Shown piece by piece: positions 33,389 to 40,635 of a DNA stretch of 64,000 bases; positions within the stretch are counted from its first letter, which is position 1; each line of letters opens with the position of its first letter. A program made the position numbers and the translations under genes. This DNA is from DAOUAT01 sp964551735 (GTDB taxonomy: Bacteria; Chloroflexota; Anaerolineae; CG2-30-64-16). The stretch is taken from positions 176,565 to 240,564 of the forward strand of contig CAZKEF010000005.1 in the NCBI GenBank assembly GCA_964551735.1. The letters are read 5' to 3'. The notes under the pieces are model-generated. The model saw nothing but the letters and a program-made list of their open reading frames with translations, made no database searches and was not told the origin of the DNA.

Positions 33389-33852
33389 TGATCACGTATT
33401 ACCTTGACGCCAGCGCAATTGTAAAGCGCTATCTGCGCGAGCCAGGCAGCCAATGGGTACGCGATCTATTGCGCGCACCGCTTGCTCCTCACTTTACGAG
33501 CATCGAGCTGATACCGGTTGAGGTGATCTGCGCCCTGACGAGAGCACATCGAGAGCGTCGCATCAGCGCCGGCCAGCGGGAACGGCTGATTGGAATCGCA
33601 TTGGCCGAGACCAGGAATGAGATCGGCCTGTTGGCTGTGTCCCAGGCGGTGCTAGACCTGGCTGCCGAGCTGGCGAAACGGCATCCGCTGCGGGCCTACG
33701 GTGCGATTCACCTGGCGACCGCGGTGGATTGGGCGCATGATCTGACCCTGATTGGCCTCCCCGCCCCCATCTTCGTCACCGCCGACGCGAACCTGCTGGC
33801 GGCCGCGCGGGCGGAGGGGTTGGTGGCTGAGGATCCGAACGAGTACGAGTAA
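33388..33852 (+). CDS. PIN-domain toxin (VapC-like) with one catalytic Asp replaced
   Basis: The 154-residue PIN protein starts MITYYLDASAIVKRYL, with the first acidic residue D7. Other acidic residues of the site are near E40/E45 (IELIPVEV) and D133 (VTADANLL). The motif usually read as LRAYDAIHLATA is LRAYGAIHLATA here, so the third acidic residue is Gly105; GGT replaces GAT, a single-base change. VapC toxins are ribonucleases that cut tRNA or rRNA with Mg2+ held by these acids, so this one may be weak or inactive. It is coupled to the antitoxin (TGATG overlap) and lies 216 bases before valS, under the T-box. Confidence 0.87.
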   Translation: MITYYLDASAIVKRYLREPGSQWVRDLLRAPLAPHFTSIELIPVEVICALTRAHRERRISAGQRERLIGIALAETRNEIGLLAVSQAVLDLAAELAKRHPLRAYGAIHLATAVDWAHDLTLIGLPAPIFVTADANLLAAARAEGLVAEDPNEYE

Positions 33853-34004
33853 GCAGGACGACGAAGGACAAAGGACGAAAGACGAAAGGGGGTGGTCGTT
33901 GTGTCAACAGTCGTTGGCGCATCGGTTGATATCTGTATGACTCAAATATCCTTGCCCCCTCGCCCTCGCGGCCAGCCTGATGCCCCGCATGAGGGCGGGC
34001 GCGG

Positions 34005-34050
34005 CGCACGCAACACACATCACGCAGCACGTATCACGTAACACGCCATA
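34005..34050. repeat. Microrepeat ahead of valS
   Basis: The words CACGCAACACACATCACGCA and CACGTATCACGTAACACG are of the same type as the repeats in mtaB and the 57853 gene. The rest of the 33853-34068 gap holds no gene and no convincing promoter; AAGGAG precedes the valS ATG. Confidence 0.6.
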
Positions 34051-34068
34051 GTCCAAGGAGAAATTCCC

Positions 34069-36873
34069 ATGTCCACGTTTGACATGCCCAAAACCTACGA
34101 TCCGGCCGCTTCGGAGCGGCGGATTTACGACTGGTGGGAGAGCGCCGGCTTCTTCAAGCCGGAGTTCGCCGGCCCCGACGCTAAGCCGTTCGTGATCTCG
34201 ATCCCGCCGCCCAACGTCACCGGCGAGCTGCACCTGGGCCACGCCATGTTCGTCTCGCTGGAAGATCTGATGATCCGCTACAAGCGCATGCGCGGCGACG
34301 CGGCGCTGTGGGTGCCCGGCTACGACCACGCGGGCATCGCCACCCAGCTCCAGGTGGAGAAGATGCTGGCCAAGGAAGGCATCCGCCGCCAGGACATCGG
34401 CCGCGAGGAGTTCCTGCGCCGCACCTGGGAATGGAAGGAGAAGTACGGTGGCCACATCGTGCGCCAGCTCCGCCGCTTGGGCGCCTCGTGCGACTGGGAC
34501 CGCATGCGCTTCACCCTGGACGAGGGGCTGAGCCGCGCGGTGCGCGAGGCGTTCGTGCGCCTTTACCGCATGGGGCTGATCTACCGTGGGGAGTACCTGA
34601 TCAACTGGTCGCCCGGCCTGCAGACCGCGGTCAGCGACCTGGAGGTGGAGTACAGCGAAGAGAACGCCACCATGTACTATTTCAAGTACCCCATCGCCGG
34701 CGCAAACCTGGAAGATGGTCCCGGCGTAGGCTACATCCCGGTGGCAACGGTCCGCCCCGAAACCATCCTGGGCGACACCGCGGTGGCCGTGCACCCCGAC
34801 GACGAGCGCTACCGCCACTTGATCGGCGCGACCAGCCTGGTGCCCATGCTCAAGCGCCCCATCCCGGTGATCCACGACACCTACGTGGAGATGGAATTCG
34901 GCACCGGCGCGCTGAAAATCACCCCCGGCCACGACCCCAACGACTTCGTGATCGGCCAGCGCCACGGCCTGCAGATCATCAGCGTCTTGGACCGGGATGC
35001 GCGCATGAGCGCGGCAGCCGGGCCACACTACGCCGGCCTGGATCGTTTCGAGTGCCGCAAGAAGCTGTGGGCCGACATGGAAGCCGCCGGGCTGACCATC
35101 AAGACCGAGTCCTATCGGACGCAGGTGCCCCGGTCGCAGCGCGGGGGCGAGATCGTGGAGCCCATGGTCAGCACCCAGTGGTTCGTGAAGATCAAGCCGC
35201 TGGCCGATATGGGCCTGGAGGCCGTGCGTTCCGGCCGCATCACCATCATCCCGGAACGTTTTACCAAGGTGTACTACAACTGGCTGGAAAACATCCGCGA
35301 CTGGTGCATCAGCCGGCAGCTCTGGTGGGGGCATCGCATCCCCGCGTGGTACTGCGCGGACTGCGGCGAGACGACCGTGGCCAAAACTGACCCGAGCCGC
35401 TGTGAACACTGCGGCTCCGAACGGATCGAGCAAGACCCGGATGTGCTGGACACGTGGTTCAGCTCGGGGCTGTGGCCGTTCTCCACCCTGGGCTGGCCCG
35501 ACGACACGCCGGACCTGCGGCGTTACTACCCGACGACGGTGATGGAGACTGGCTATGACATCCTCTTCTTCTGGGTGGCGCGCATGATCATGCAGGGGCT
35601 GCTGTACACCAACGACATCCCGTTCGAGACGGTGTACCTGCACGGCATCATCCGGGACGACCAGGGCCGCAAGATGTCCAAGACCACCGGCAACGTGCTG
35701 GATCCCATTGCCTTGCTCGACGGCGCACAGCCCGAAGTGCTGGGGGACTACGTGCGGCAGCAGTACCCGAACGGCATCCCCGCGATGGGCGCAGACGCGC
35801 TGCGTTTCACCCTGCTCACCGGCTCCACGCCCGGCACCGACACCAATCTGAGCCTGCAACGGGTGGAGGGCAATCGGAACTTCACCAACAAGATCTGGAA
35901 CGCGGCGCGGTTTGTGTTGTCGCAACTGGAAGCTGGAAGCTGGAAACTGGGAGCTGGCGATACCGACTTCAAGCTTCAAGCTTCTAGTTTCCAGCTTCCA
36001 GAACGCTGGATCCTCTCCCGCCTCTCCGCCACCATCGCGGACGCGACCCGGCTGATGGACGGCTTCCAGTACGGCGAGGCTGGGCGGCAGATCTACGACT
36101 TTTTCTGGAGCGAGTTCTGCGACTGGTACCTGGAGATCAGCAAGATCGCGCTGTATCGCGGGGATGACGCGGCGAAAGCCCGGACCCGGGCGACGCTCAT
36201 CAAGGTGCTGGACGAGTCGTTGCGGCTGCTGCACCCCTTCATCCCTTTCGTGACCGAGGAAACCTGGGGCTACCTGAAGGCGGCGGAGGAGCAGAGGGGC
36301 AGGGGAGCAGGGGAGCAGGGGAACAGGGGAACGGTGGAGCCGTGGCCGGAGGCGTTGATCGTAGCCCCCTGGCCCGAACCGGGCGCGCGCGACGAAGCCG
36401 CCGAGGCCGACATGGGGCTGCTGATGGACATGGTGCGCGCCATTCGCAACGCGCGGGCTGAGTACAACGTGAAGCCCGGCCAGCTCGTCGCTGCGACCAT
36501 CGCGGCCGGCGAGCGGGAGGCGCTGGTGCGCGACCAGGCTGAGCTGCTGTGCACCCTGGCCCGCCTGGATCCGGCCCGGCTTATCATCGCCGCTCATGCG
36601 GACGCGCCGGCCCAGGCGCTGACCCTGGTGACCGGAACCGTGACGGCTTATCTTCCCCTCGCCGAGCTCGTGGACCTGGCCGCGGAGCGGGCCAAGCTGG
36701 GCAAGGAGTTGGCCGAGGCGGAAGCGCAAATCGCGCGGGCGGAAGGGTTGCTCGGCGGGCCCTTCGCGCAAAAAGCGCCAGCGGCTGTGGTCCAGCGCGA
36801 GCGCGATAAGCTGAATGAGATCCAGGCGCGTGCGGCGCGCCTGCGAGATCGCCTGGCTGAATTGGACGAGTAA
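34069..36873 (+). CDS. valS: Valyl-tRNA synthetase
   Basis: The 934-residue class Ia synthetase charges tRNA-Val. The HIGH motif is HLGH (55-58, in PPPNVTGELHLGH), the editing domain is at about 200-350, and the KMSKS motif is KMSKT (535-539). An anticodon-binding domain and a C-terminal coiled coil (LAAERAKLGKELAEAEAQI) follow. Two segments are low-complexity insertions absent from ordinary ValRS: about 620-644 (EAGSWKLGAGDTDFKLQASS) and about 738-757 (EEQRGRGAGEQGNRGTVEPW). Both are encoded by microrepeats, keep the frame, and fall between helices in the anticodon-binding part. AAGGAG precedes the ATG. Expression is probably controlled by the T-box 1.5 kb upstream. Confidence 0.97.
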   Translation: MSTFDMPKTYDPAASERRIYDWWESAGFFKPEFAGPDAKPFVISIPPPNVTGELHLGHAMFVSLEDLMIRYKRMRGDAALWVPGYDHAGIATQLQVEKMLAKEGIRRQDIGREEFLRRTWEWKEKYGGHIVRQLRRLGASCDWDRMRFTLDEGLSRAVREAFVRLYRMGLIYRGEYLINWSPGLQTAVSDLEVEYSEENATMYYFKYPIAGANLEDGPGVGYIPVATVRPETILGDTAVAVHPDDERYRHLIGATSLVPMLKRPIPVIHDTYVEMEFGTGALKITPGHDPNDFVIGQRHGLQIISVLDRDARMSAAAGPHYAGLDRFECRKKLWADMEAAGLTIKTESYRTQVPRSQRGGEIVEPMVSTQWFVKIKPLADMGLEAVRSGRITIIPERFTKVYYNWLENIRDWCISRQLWWGHRIPAWYCADCGETTVAKTDPSRCEHCGSERIEQDPDVLDTWFSSGLWPFSTLGWPDDTPDLRRYYPTTVMETGYDILFFWVARMIMQGLLYTNDIPFETVYLHGIIRDDQGRKMSKTTGNVLDPIALLDGAQPEVLGDYVRQQYPNGIPAMGADALRFTLLTGSTPGTDTNLSLQRVEGNRNFTNKIWNAARFVLSQLEAGSWKLGAGDTDFKLQASSFQLPERWILSRLSATIADATRLMDGFQYGEAGRQIYDFFWSEFCDWYLEISKIALYRGDDAAKARTRATLIKVLDESLRLLHPFIPFVTEETWGYLKAAEEQRGRGAGEQGNRGTVEPWPEALIVAPWPEPGARDEAAEADMGLLMDMVRAIRNARAEYNVKPGQLVAATIAAGEREALVRDQAELLCTLARLDPARLIIAAHADAPAQALTLVTGTVTAYLPLAELVDLAAERAKLGKELAEAEAQIARAEGLLGGPFAQKAPAAVVQRERDKLNEIQARAARLRDRLAELDE
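35926..36002. repeat. In-frame inverted microrepeat in valS
   Basis: A left arm of GGAAGCTGGAAGCTGGAAAC words and a right arm of AGTTTCCAGCTTCCAG words are partly self-complementary around a short spacer. It adds roughly 25 codons. Confidence 0.85.
36289..36340. repeat. In-frame GGGGAGCA microrepeat in valS
   Basis: Tandem GGGGCAGGGGAGCAGGGGAG words. The complementary form CTCCCCTGCTCCCCTGCTCC is found in frame in the helicase gene at 47315-47340. Confidence 0.85.
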
Positions 36874-36911
36874 GGTGTAGGGCGCGGCGGCCGGCCGCCG
36901 CGCCCTACACC
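36874..36911. terminator. Perfect 38-base palindrome after valS
   Basis: The sequence 36874-36892 is the exact reverse complement of 36893-36911 with no loop, starting GGTGTAGGGCGCGGCGGCC. It begins right after the valS stop. There is no T tract, so it may be a repeat element or an RNA-stabilising end rather than a classical terminator. Confidence 0.6.
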
Positions 36912-36975
36912 GCGCTTAACATGACACAACGCATAGACAAACAGCACACTGTCAGGTAATCTGAACGTCAAAGAC

Positions 36976-37045
36976 TGGGCGTATCCTCGTTGCTGCCGAA
37001 CACACATTGCAGCCTTGCACCGCACAATACTCCAGGATACGCCCA
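36976..37045. repeat. Inverted repeat ahead of the small membrane protein gene
   Basis: TGGGCGTATCCT (36976-36987) is the exact reverse complement of 37034-37045. The second arm lies 33 bases before the ATG at 37079. Confidence 0.6.
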
Positions 37046-37078
37046 CTCTTCAGCAAAATCCACGGGAGAAAAGCCAGC

Positions 37079-37333
37079 ATGGCGCGACCAGTGATCACCA
37101 TCGGCGGAAAGGAAGTTTCCCTGGAAGCGCGACCGGACGGTAGCACGTCTGCGAACGCTGTTGAAAACCGCCAACCCGTGACTGTCGTCGGTCAGTTCCC
37201 CATTTTCGTTGACGGAGACGGCAGTCTCTGCCGGCGGGGAGCTGTCCCGTTCGGCATTATCAGCGGTATCTTGCTCCTTACTCTGCTCGCGATGCTTGTT
37301 GCGCGTTATATCAGCCGTAACTGCACAGTGTAG
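37079..37333 (+). CDS. Small single-pass membrane protein of unknown function
   Basis: The 84-residue protein starts MARPVITIGGKEVSLEARPD and has a C-terminal membrane helix (about 56-75, AVPFGIISGILLLTLLAMLV). GGGAGAA lies before the ATG at 37079. I do not recognise a family. There is a 146-base gap to the nine-heme cytochrome gene, which has its own promoter, so they may not share a transcript. Its position beside the electron-transfer genes is suggestive only. Confidence 0.6.
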   Translation: MARPVITIGGKEVSLEARPDGSTSANAVENRQPVTVVGQFPIFVDGDGSLCRRGAVPFGIISGILLLTLLAMLVARYISRNCTV

Positions 37334-37432
37334 GCCGTTTCCCCTGCGATCCCTGATAACATGATAAATTCCATTTATACTCGGAACGTGCTAGAATCAT
37401 GACGGATGTCATATGGCCCACGGGATGCCTGC

Positions 37433-37441
37433 TGCTATAAT
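37433..37441 (+). promoter_or_regulatory. Extended -10 promoter of the cytochrome operon
   Basis: TGCTATAAT gives an extended -10 element (TG-n-TATAAT) without a clear -35 box; a second, TGCTAGAAT, lies at 37389-37397. The gene start is at 37480, about 30 bases after the likely start point. Confidence 0.5.
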
Positions 37442-37479
37442 GACGCCGCGTGTTGTTAAATGATGAGGAGGACCCCTTT

Positions 37480-38589
37480 ATGACCCTCTTGTGCCCGAAA
37501 CGGCAGCACTTGAGGTGGCTTGTGGCAGCAGGTCTGTCCATCCTGTTGCTGCTTGTCGTTAGCGTCAACCACAGCGCGGCGCAAAGCGACAACACCACCT
37601 GCCTGGGCTGCCACAGCATCCCGGGATTAGGCGTGGAACTGAGCAGCGGTGAGATTTTGCCGCTGACAATTGACCCGCAGGCGTACAACGCGTCGGTGCA
37701 CGGCGCCGCGGGGCAAACCTGCGTTTCGTGCCACACCAACATCTCCGGCTATCCCCACCCCAAAGTGACGGCCGGCGATCGCCGCAGCTTTCAGTTGGAG
37801 CGTTACCAGCAATGCCAGAACTGCCATGCCGAGCAGTATCGAGAATCGCTCGATAGCAACCATGCGCGCGCTCTGGCAGCCGGCAACCGGAACGCTGCCA
37901 TCTGCACCGACTGTCACGGTGCGCATGACGTCTCCAAAGCCGATACCCCGCGGCAGAAGATCTCGACCACCTGTGAACAGTGCCACAGCACCATTTATGC
38001 CGAATACGCTGAAAGTGTGCATGGCGCAGCATTGTTGCAGACCAGCAATCCGGATGTGGCGACGTGCACCGACTGCCACGGTTCGCACACGCAGGAAGAT
38101 CCCACCACGGCAGCTTTCCGGCTCAAGTCACCCAATGTCTGCGGTGATTGTCACGCCAACGTGGCGCTGATGCAAAAGTACGGCATCTCAACCCACGTTT
38201 TCGACACCTACGTGGCTGATTTCCACGGCACCACCGTCACCCTGTTCGAGAAACAGCATCCTGATCAGCCGACCAACAAGGCGGTCTGCACTGACTGCCA
38301 CGGCGTACACGACATTAAGCAGGTGTCGGATCAAAATGCCACCGTGGTCAAGGAGAATCTTCTGGTCACCTGCCAGCGGTGCCACCCCGATGCCACAGCT
38401 AACTTCCCCGATAGTTGGGTGGGACACTTCGCGCCAGATCGGGACAACTACCCACTGGTGTATTACGTCAATCTGTTTTACAAGATCCTGATTCCAACAG
38501 TCATCGGCGGTATGGTGGCCTTTGTGGGGTTGGATTACCTGCGCAAGCTGATTAATCGTTTCTTCAAGAAGGGGGCGCACCATGGCTGA
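37480..38589 (+). CDS. Nine-heme c-type cytochrome with C-terminal membrane anchor
   Basis: The 369-residue protein has a signal peptide (about 1-34) and nine CxxCH heme motifs: CLGCH, CVSCH, CQNCH, CTDCH, CEQCH, CTDCH, CGDCH, CTDCH and CQRCH. A membrane helix lies near residues 335-355 (ILIPTVIGGMVAFVGLDYL). The hemes should sit outside the cytoplasmic membrane. CTDCHGAHD and CTDCHGVHD resemble cytochromes of the c3/NrfB-like class. It overlaps the next gene by eight bases. The ATG at 37480 is preceded by GAGGAGG. Together the two genes probably form an electron path between the quinone pool and an outside acceptor or donor. Confidence 0.9.
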   Translation: MTLLCPKRQHLRWLVAAGLSILLLLVVSVNHSAAQSDNTTCLGCHSIPGLGVELSSGEILPLTIDPQAYNASVHGAAGQTCVSCHTNISGYPHPKVTAGDRRSFQLERYQQCQNCHAEQYRESLDSNHARALAAGNRNAAICTDCHGAHDVSKADTPRQKISTTCEQCHSTIYAEYAESVHGAALLQTSNPDVATCTDCHGSHTQEDPTTAAFRLKSPNVCGDCHANVALMQKYGISTHVFDTYVADFHGTTVTLFEKQHPDQPTNKAVCTDCHGVHDIKQVSDQNATVVKENLLVTCQRCHPDATANFPDSWVGHFAPDRDNYPLVYYVNLFYKILIPTVIGGMVAFVGLDYLRKLINRFFKKGAHHG

Positions 38590-40513
38590 GAAAAAAGGCG
38601 CCCATGAGCACTTTGAACGCTTCACTGTTCCGCAGCGGGTCGAGCACATCGTGCTCCTGCTCTCGTTCTCCCTGTTGGGGTTGACGGGCTTGATCCAAAA
38701 GTTCGCCATGAATGATGTGGCGGCTTGGCTCATCGGCGCGTTCGGCGGCATCGAATCCGTGCGCATCATCCACCGGGTTGCCGCCATCGTCTTTGCGCTG
38801 CAGAGTGTCTACCACATCATGGTGCTGGGCTACAAGGTCTTCGTGCTACGTACGGAGTTGACCATGTTGCCCGGCCTGAAAGATGTGATCGACGCCATTG
38901 ACATCGTGCGTTACAATCTGGGCCTGACCAAAGAGCATCCCAGGATGCCCCGCTACAACTTCGCTGAAAAGGTGGAGTACTGGGCGATGATTTGGGGTGG
39001 CGTTGTGATGGGAATCACGGGCTTCATGCTCTGGAACCCCATCGCCACGTCCAAATTCCTGCCCGGCCAATTCATCCCCGCGGCTAAATCGGCTCATGGC
39101 GGTGAGGCGGTCCTGGCGGTATTGGCGATCCTGGTCTGGCATTTCTATAGCGTCCACATCAAGACGTTCAACAAGAGCATGTTTACCGGCAAAATGACGC
39201 GGCAGCAGATGGAAGAAGAGCACGGTGAGGAGCTGCAACGCATCGTGGCCGGGACCGCAAAACGCCCCGTGGACCCGATGGGTGTCCGGCGACGCCAGCG
39301 GATCTTCGTGCCCATCGCGGCCGGCCTTGGCCTGATCATGGGCCTGGTGGTCATCTGGTTCGCCACCTTCGAGGAGACGGCGGTCGCCACCGTGCCACCG
39401 CTGGCCACGCCGGTGACGGTGTTCGCCCCATTGACGCCGACCCCACTGCCGATCACGACCGTGGATAACCGTGCCCTCGGCGCGGCGATCCCGCATCCAG
39501 TGGAGGGCCAGGAGAACTGCGACGCTTGCCATGCGCTGGGCGCGATGCTCCCGTATCCGGTTGACCACGAAGGCCGGCCGGTTGAGTCGTGTTTGATCTG
39601 TCATCAACCTGGCCCAGCATCACCTTCTGGCAGCGGCGGCACAGGGGGCGCAGCCGGTGCGATCCCGCATCCCATTGAGGGGGACGCGTACAAGGATTGC
39701 ACGACCTGCCACGGTGTGGGCAAGATGAAGCCGTTCCCGGCGAACCACGCCAGCTTTACCAATGATGGCTGCACCATGTGCCACAAGCCGGCGGCCAGTG
39801 GCGAAGCGCCTTCGGGGGGCGGCGCGGCAGCAGCGATCCCACACCCCATCGAAGGGGACGCGTACAAGGATTGCACGGCCTGCCACGGTGTGGGCAAGAT
39901 GAAGCCGTACCCGGAGAATCACGCCAGCTTCGCCAACGATGGCTGCACCATGTGCCACAAGCCGGCGGCCAGTGGCGAAGCGCCTTCGGGGGGCGGCGCG
40001 GCAGCAGCGATCCCACACCCCATCGAAGGGGACGCGTACAAGGATTGCACGACCTGCCACGGTGTAGGCATGATGAGGCCATACCCGGAGAACCACGCCA
40101 GCTTCGCCAACGATGGCTGCACCGCGTGCCACAAGCCGGCTGAGTCAAGCGCTCCGGCGCAGCCGGCCGGCGGCCCGCAGGGCGTGCCCCACAGCATCGA
40201 GCTGGAAGTGTTTGCCGATTGCACCAAGTGCCACGGCGGGGCTGATACCCCCCATCCCTACCCGGAGAATCACGCTAGCTTCACAGTGGCGAGTTGCACA
40301 GGCTGCCACCCAGCGCCGGCGGACGAGGCGGCCATCACCGTTAACGCGCCGAACCCGACGCCGCACAGCGTGACCGAGCCGATCTACGTGAATTGTGCGA
40401 CCTGCCATGCGCCGGGTGTAGAATTGGGCATCCGGGCGCCGGCCTCTCACGCGAAGTATGAATTCACCGCCGAGAGCTGCGCCGCCTGCCACGGGATGAG
40501 CGAAGAAGAATAG
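38582..40513 (+). CDS. Cytochrome b561/FdnI-like domain fused to a twelve-heme cytochrome c domain
   Basis: The 643-residue protein has an N-terminal membrane domain with four helices (about 22-40, 61-84, 133-152, 173-193) and candidate heme b ligands H22, H64, H78, H172 and H187. A fifth helix at 241-263 is followed by a Pro/Thr linker and an external domain with twelve CxxCH motifs from about residue 313. Three units of 58 residues repeat almost exactly (IPHPIEGDAYKDCTTCHGVG ... NDGCTMCHK). The layout recalls CbcL of Geobacter, a diheme b and multiheme c fusion used in extracellular electron transfer. Quinol oxidation on the membrane side is the likely job; the direction is inference. A terminator follows. 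Confidence 0.88.
   Translation: MAEKKGAHEHFERFTVPQRVEHIVLLLSFSLLGLTGLIQKFAMNDVAAWLIGAFGGIESVRIIHRVAAIVFALQSVYHIMVLGYKVFVLRTELTMLPGLKDVIDAIDIVRYNLGLTKEHPRMPRYNFAEKVEYWAMIWGGVVMGITGFMLWNPIATSKFLPGQFIPAAKSAHGGEAVLAVLAILVWHFYSVHIKTFNKSMFTGKMTRQQMEEEHGEELQRIVAGTAKRPVDPMGVRRRQRIFVPIAAGLGLIMGLVVIWFATFEETAVATVPPLATPVTVFAPLTPTPLPITTVDNRALGAAIPHPVEGQENCDACHALGAMLPYPVDHEGRPVESCLICHQPGPASPSGSGGTGGAAGAIPHPIEGDAYKDCTTCHGVGKMKPFPANHASFTNDGCTMCHKPAASGEAPSGGGAAAAIPHPIEGDAYKDCTACHGVGKMKPYPENHASFANDGCTMCHKPAASGEAPSGGGAAAAIPHPIEGDAYKDCTTCHGVGMMRPYPENHASFANDGCTACHKPAESSAPAQPAGGPQGVPHSIELEVFADCTKCHGGADTPHPYPENHASFTVASCTGCHPAPADEAAITVNAPNPTPHSVTEPIYVNCATCHAPGVELGIRAPASHAKYEFTAESCAACHGMSEEE
39661..40182 (+). repeat. 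Three tandem 174-base coding repeats (58 codons each, two hemes per unit)
   Basis: Units begin at 39661, 39835 and 40009, each starting GATCCCRCAYCCCAT. Units 2 and 3 are nearly identical at DNA level, which points to recent duplication or gene conversion. Confidence 0.9.
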
Positions 40514-40527
40514 GGAATAAACGACTC

Positions 40528-40567
40528 AAAAGCCTTCTGATTTCTCGCAGAAACCAGGGGGCTTTTT
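40528..40567 (+). terminator. Terminator of the cytochrome operon
   Basis: AAAAGCC (40528-40534) pairs with GGCTTTT (40560-40566), with an inner stem CTGATTTCT-CGC-AGAAACCAG, then T-rich sequence. The inner core matches the palindrome at 32576-32618. Confidence 0.8.
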
Positions 40568-40602
40568 CTTTAAATCACGACACTCGCCCCTGTCGATGTT
40601 TT

Positions 40603-40631
40603 TGTGCCGCAATCCAGCGGATTGCGGCACA
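40603..40631. repeat. Perfect 13-base inverted repeat
   Basis: TGTGCCGCAATCC (40603-40615) and its exact complement (40619-40631) flank a three-base AGC loop, four bases beyond the stop codon of the minus-strand dehydrogenase. It may act as a bidirectional terminator stem. Confidence 0.7.
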
Positions 40632-40635
40632 GGCT

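Noticed and set aside
33904..36771. Long minus-strand open frame opposite valS
   Set aside because: The plus-strand valS has all synthetase motifs. The antisense product has biased composition and no recognisable domain.
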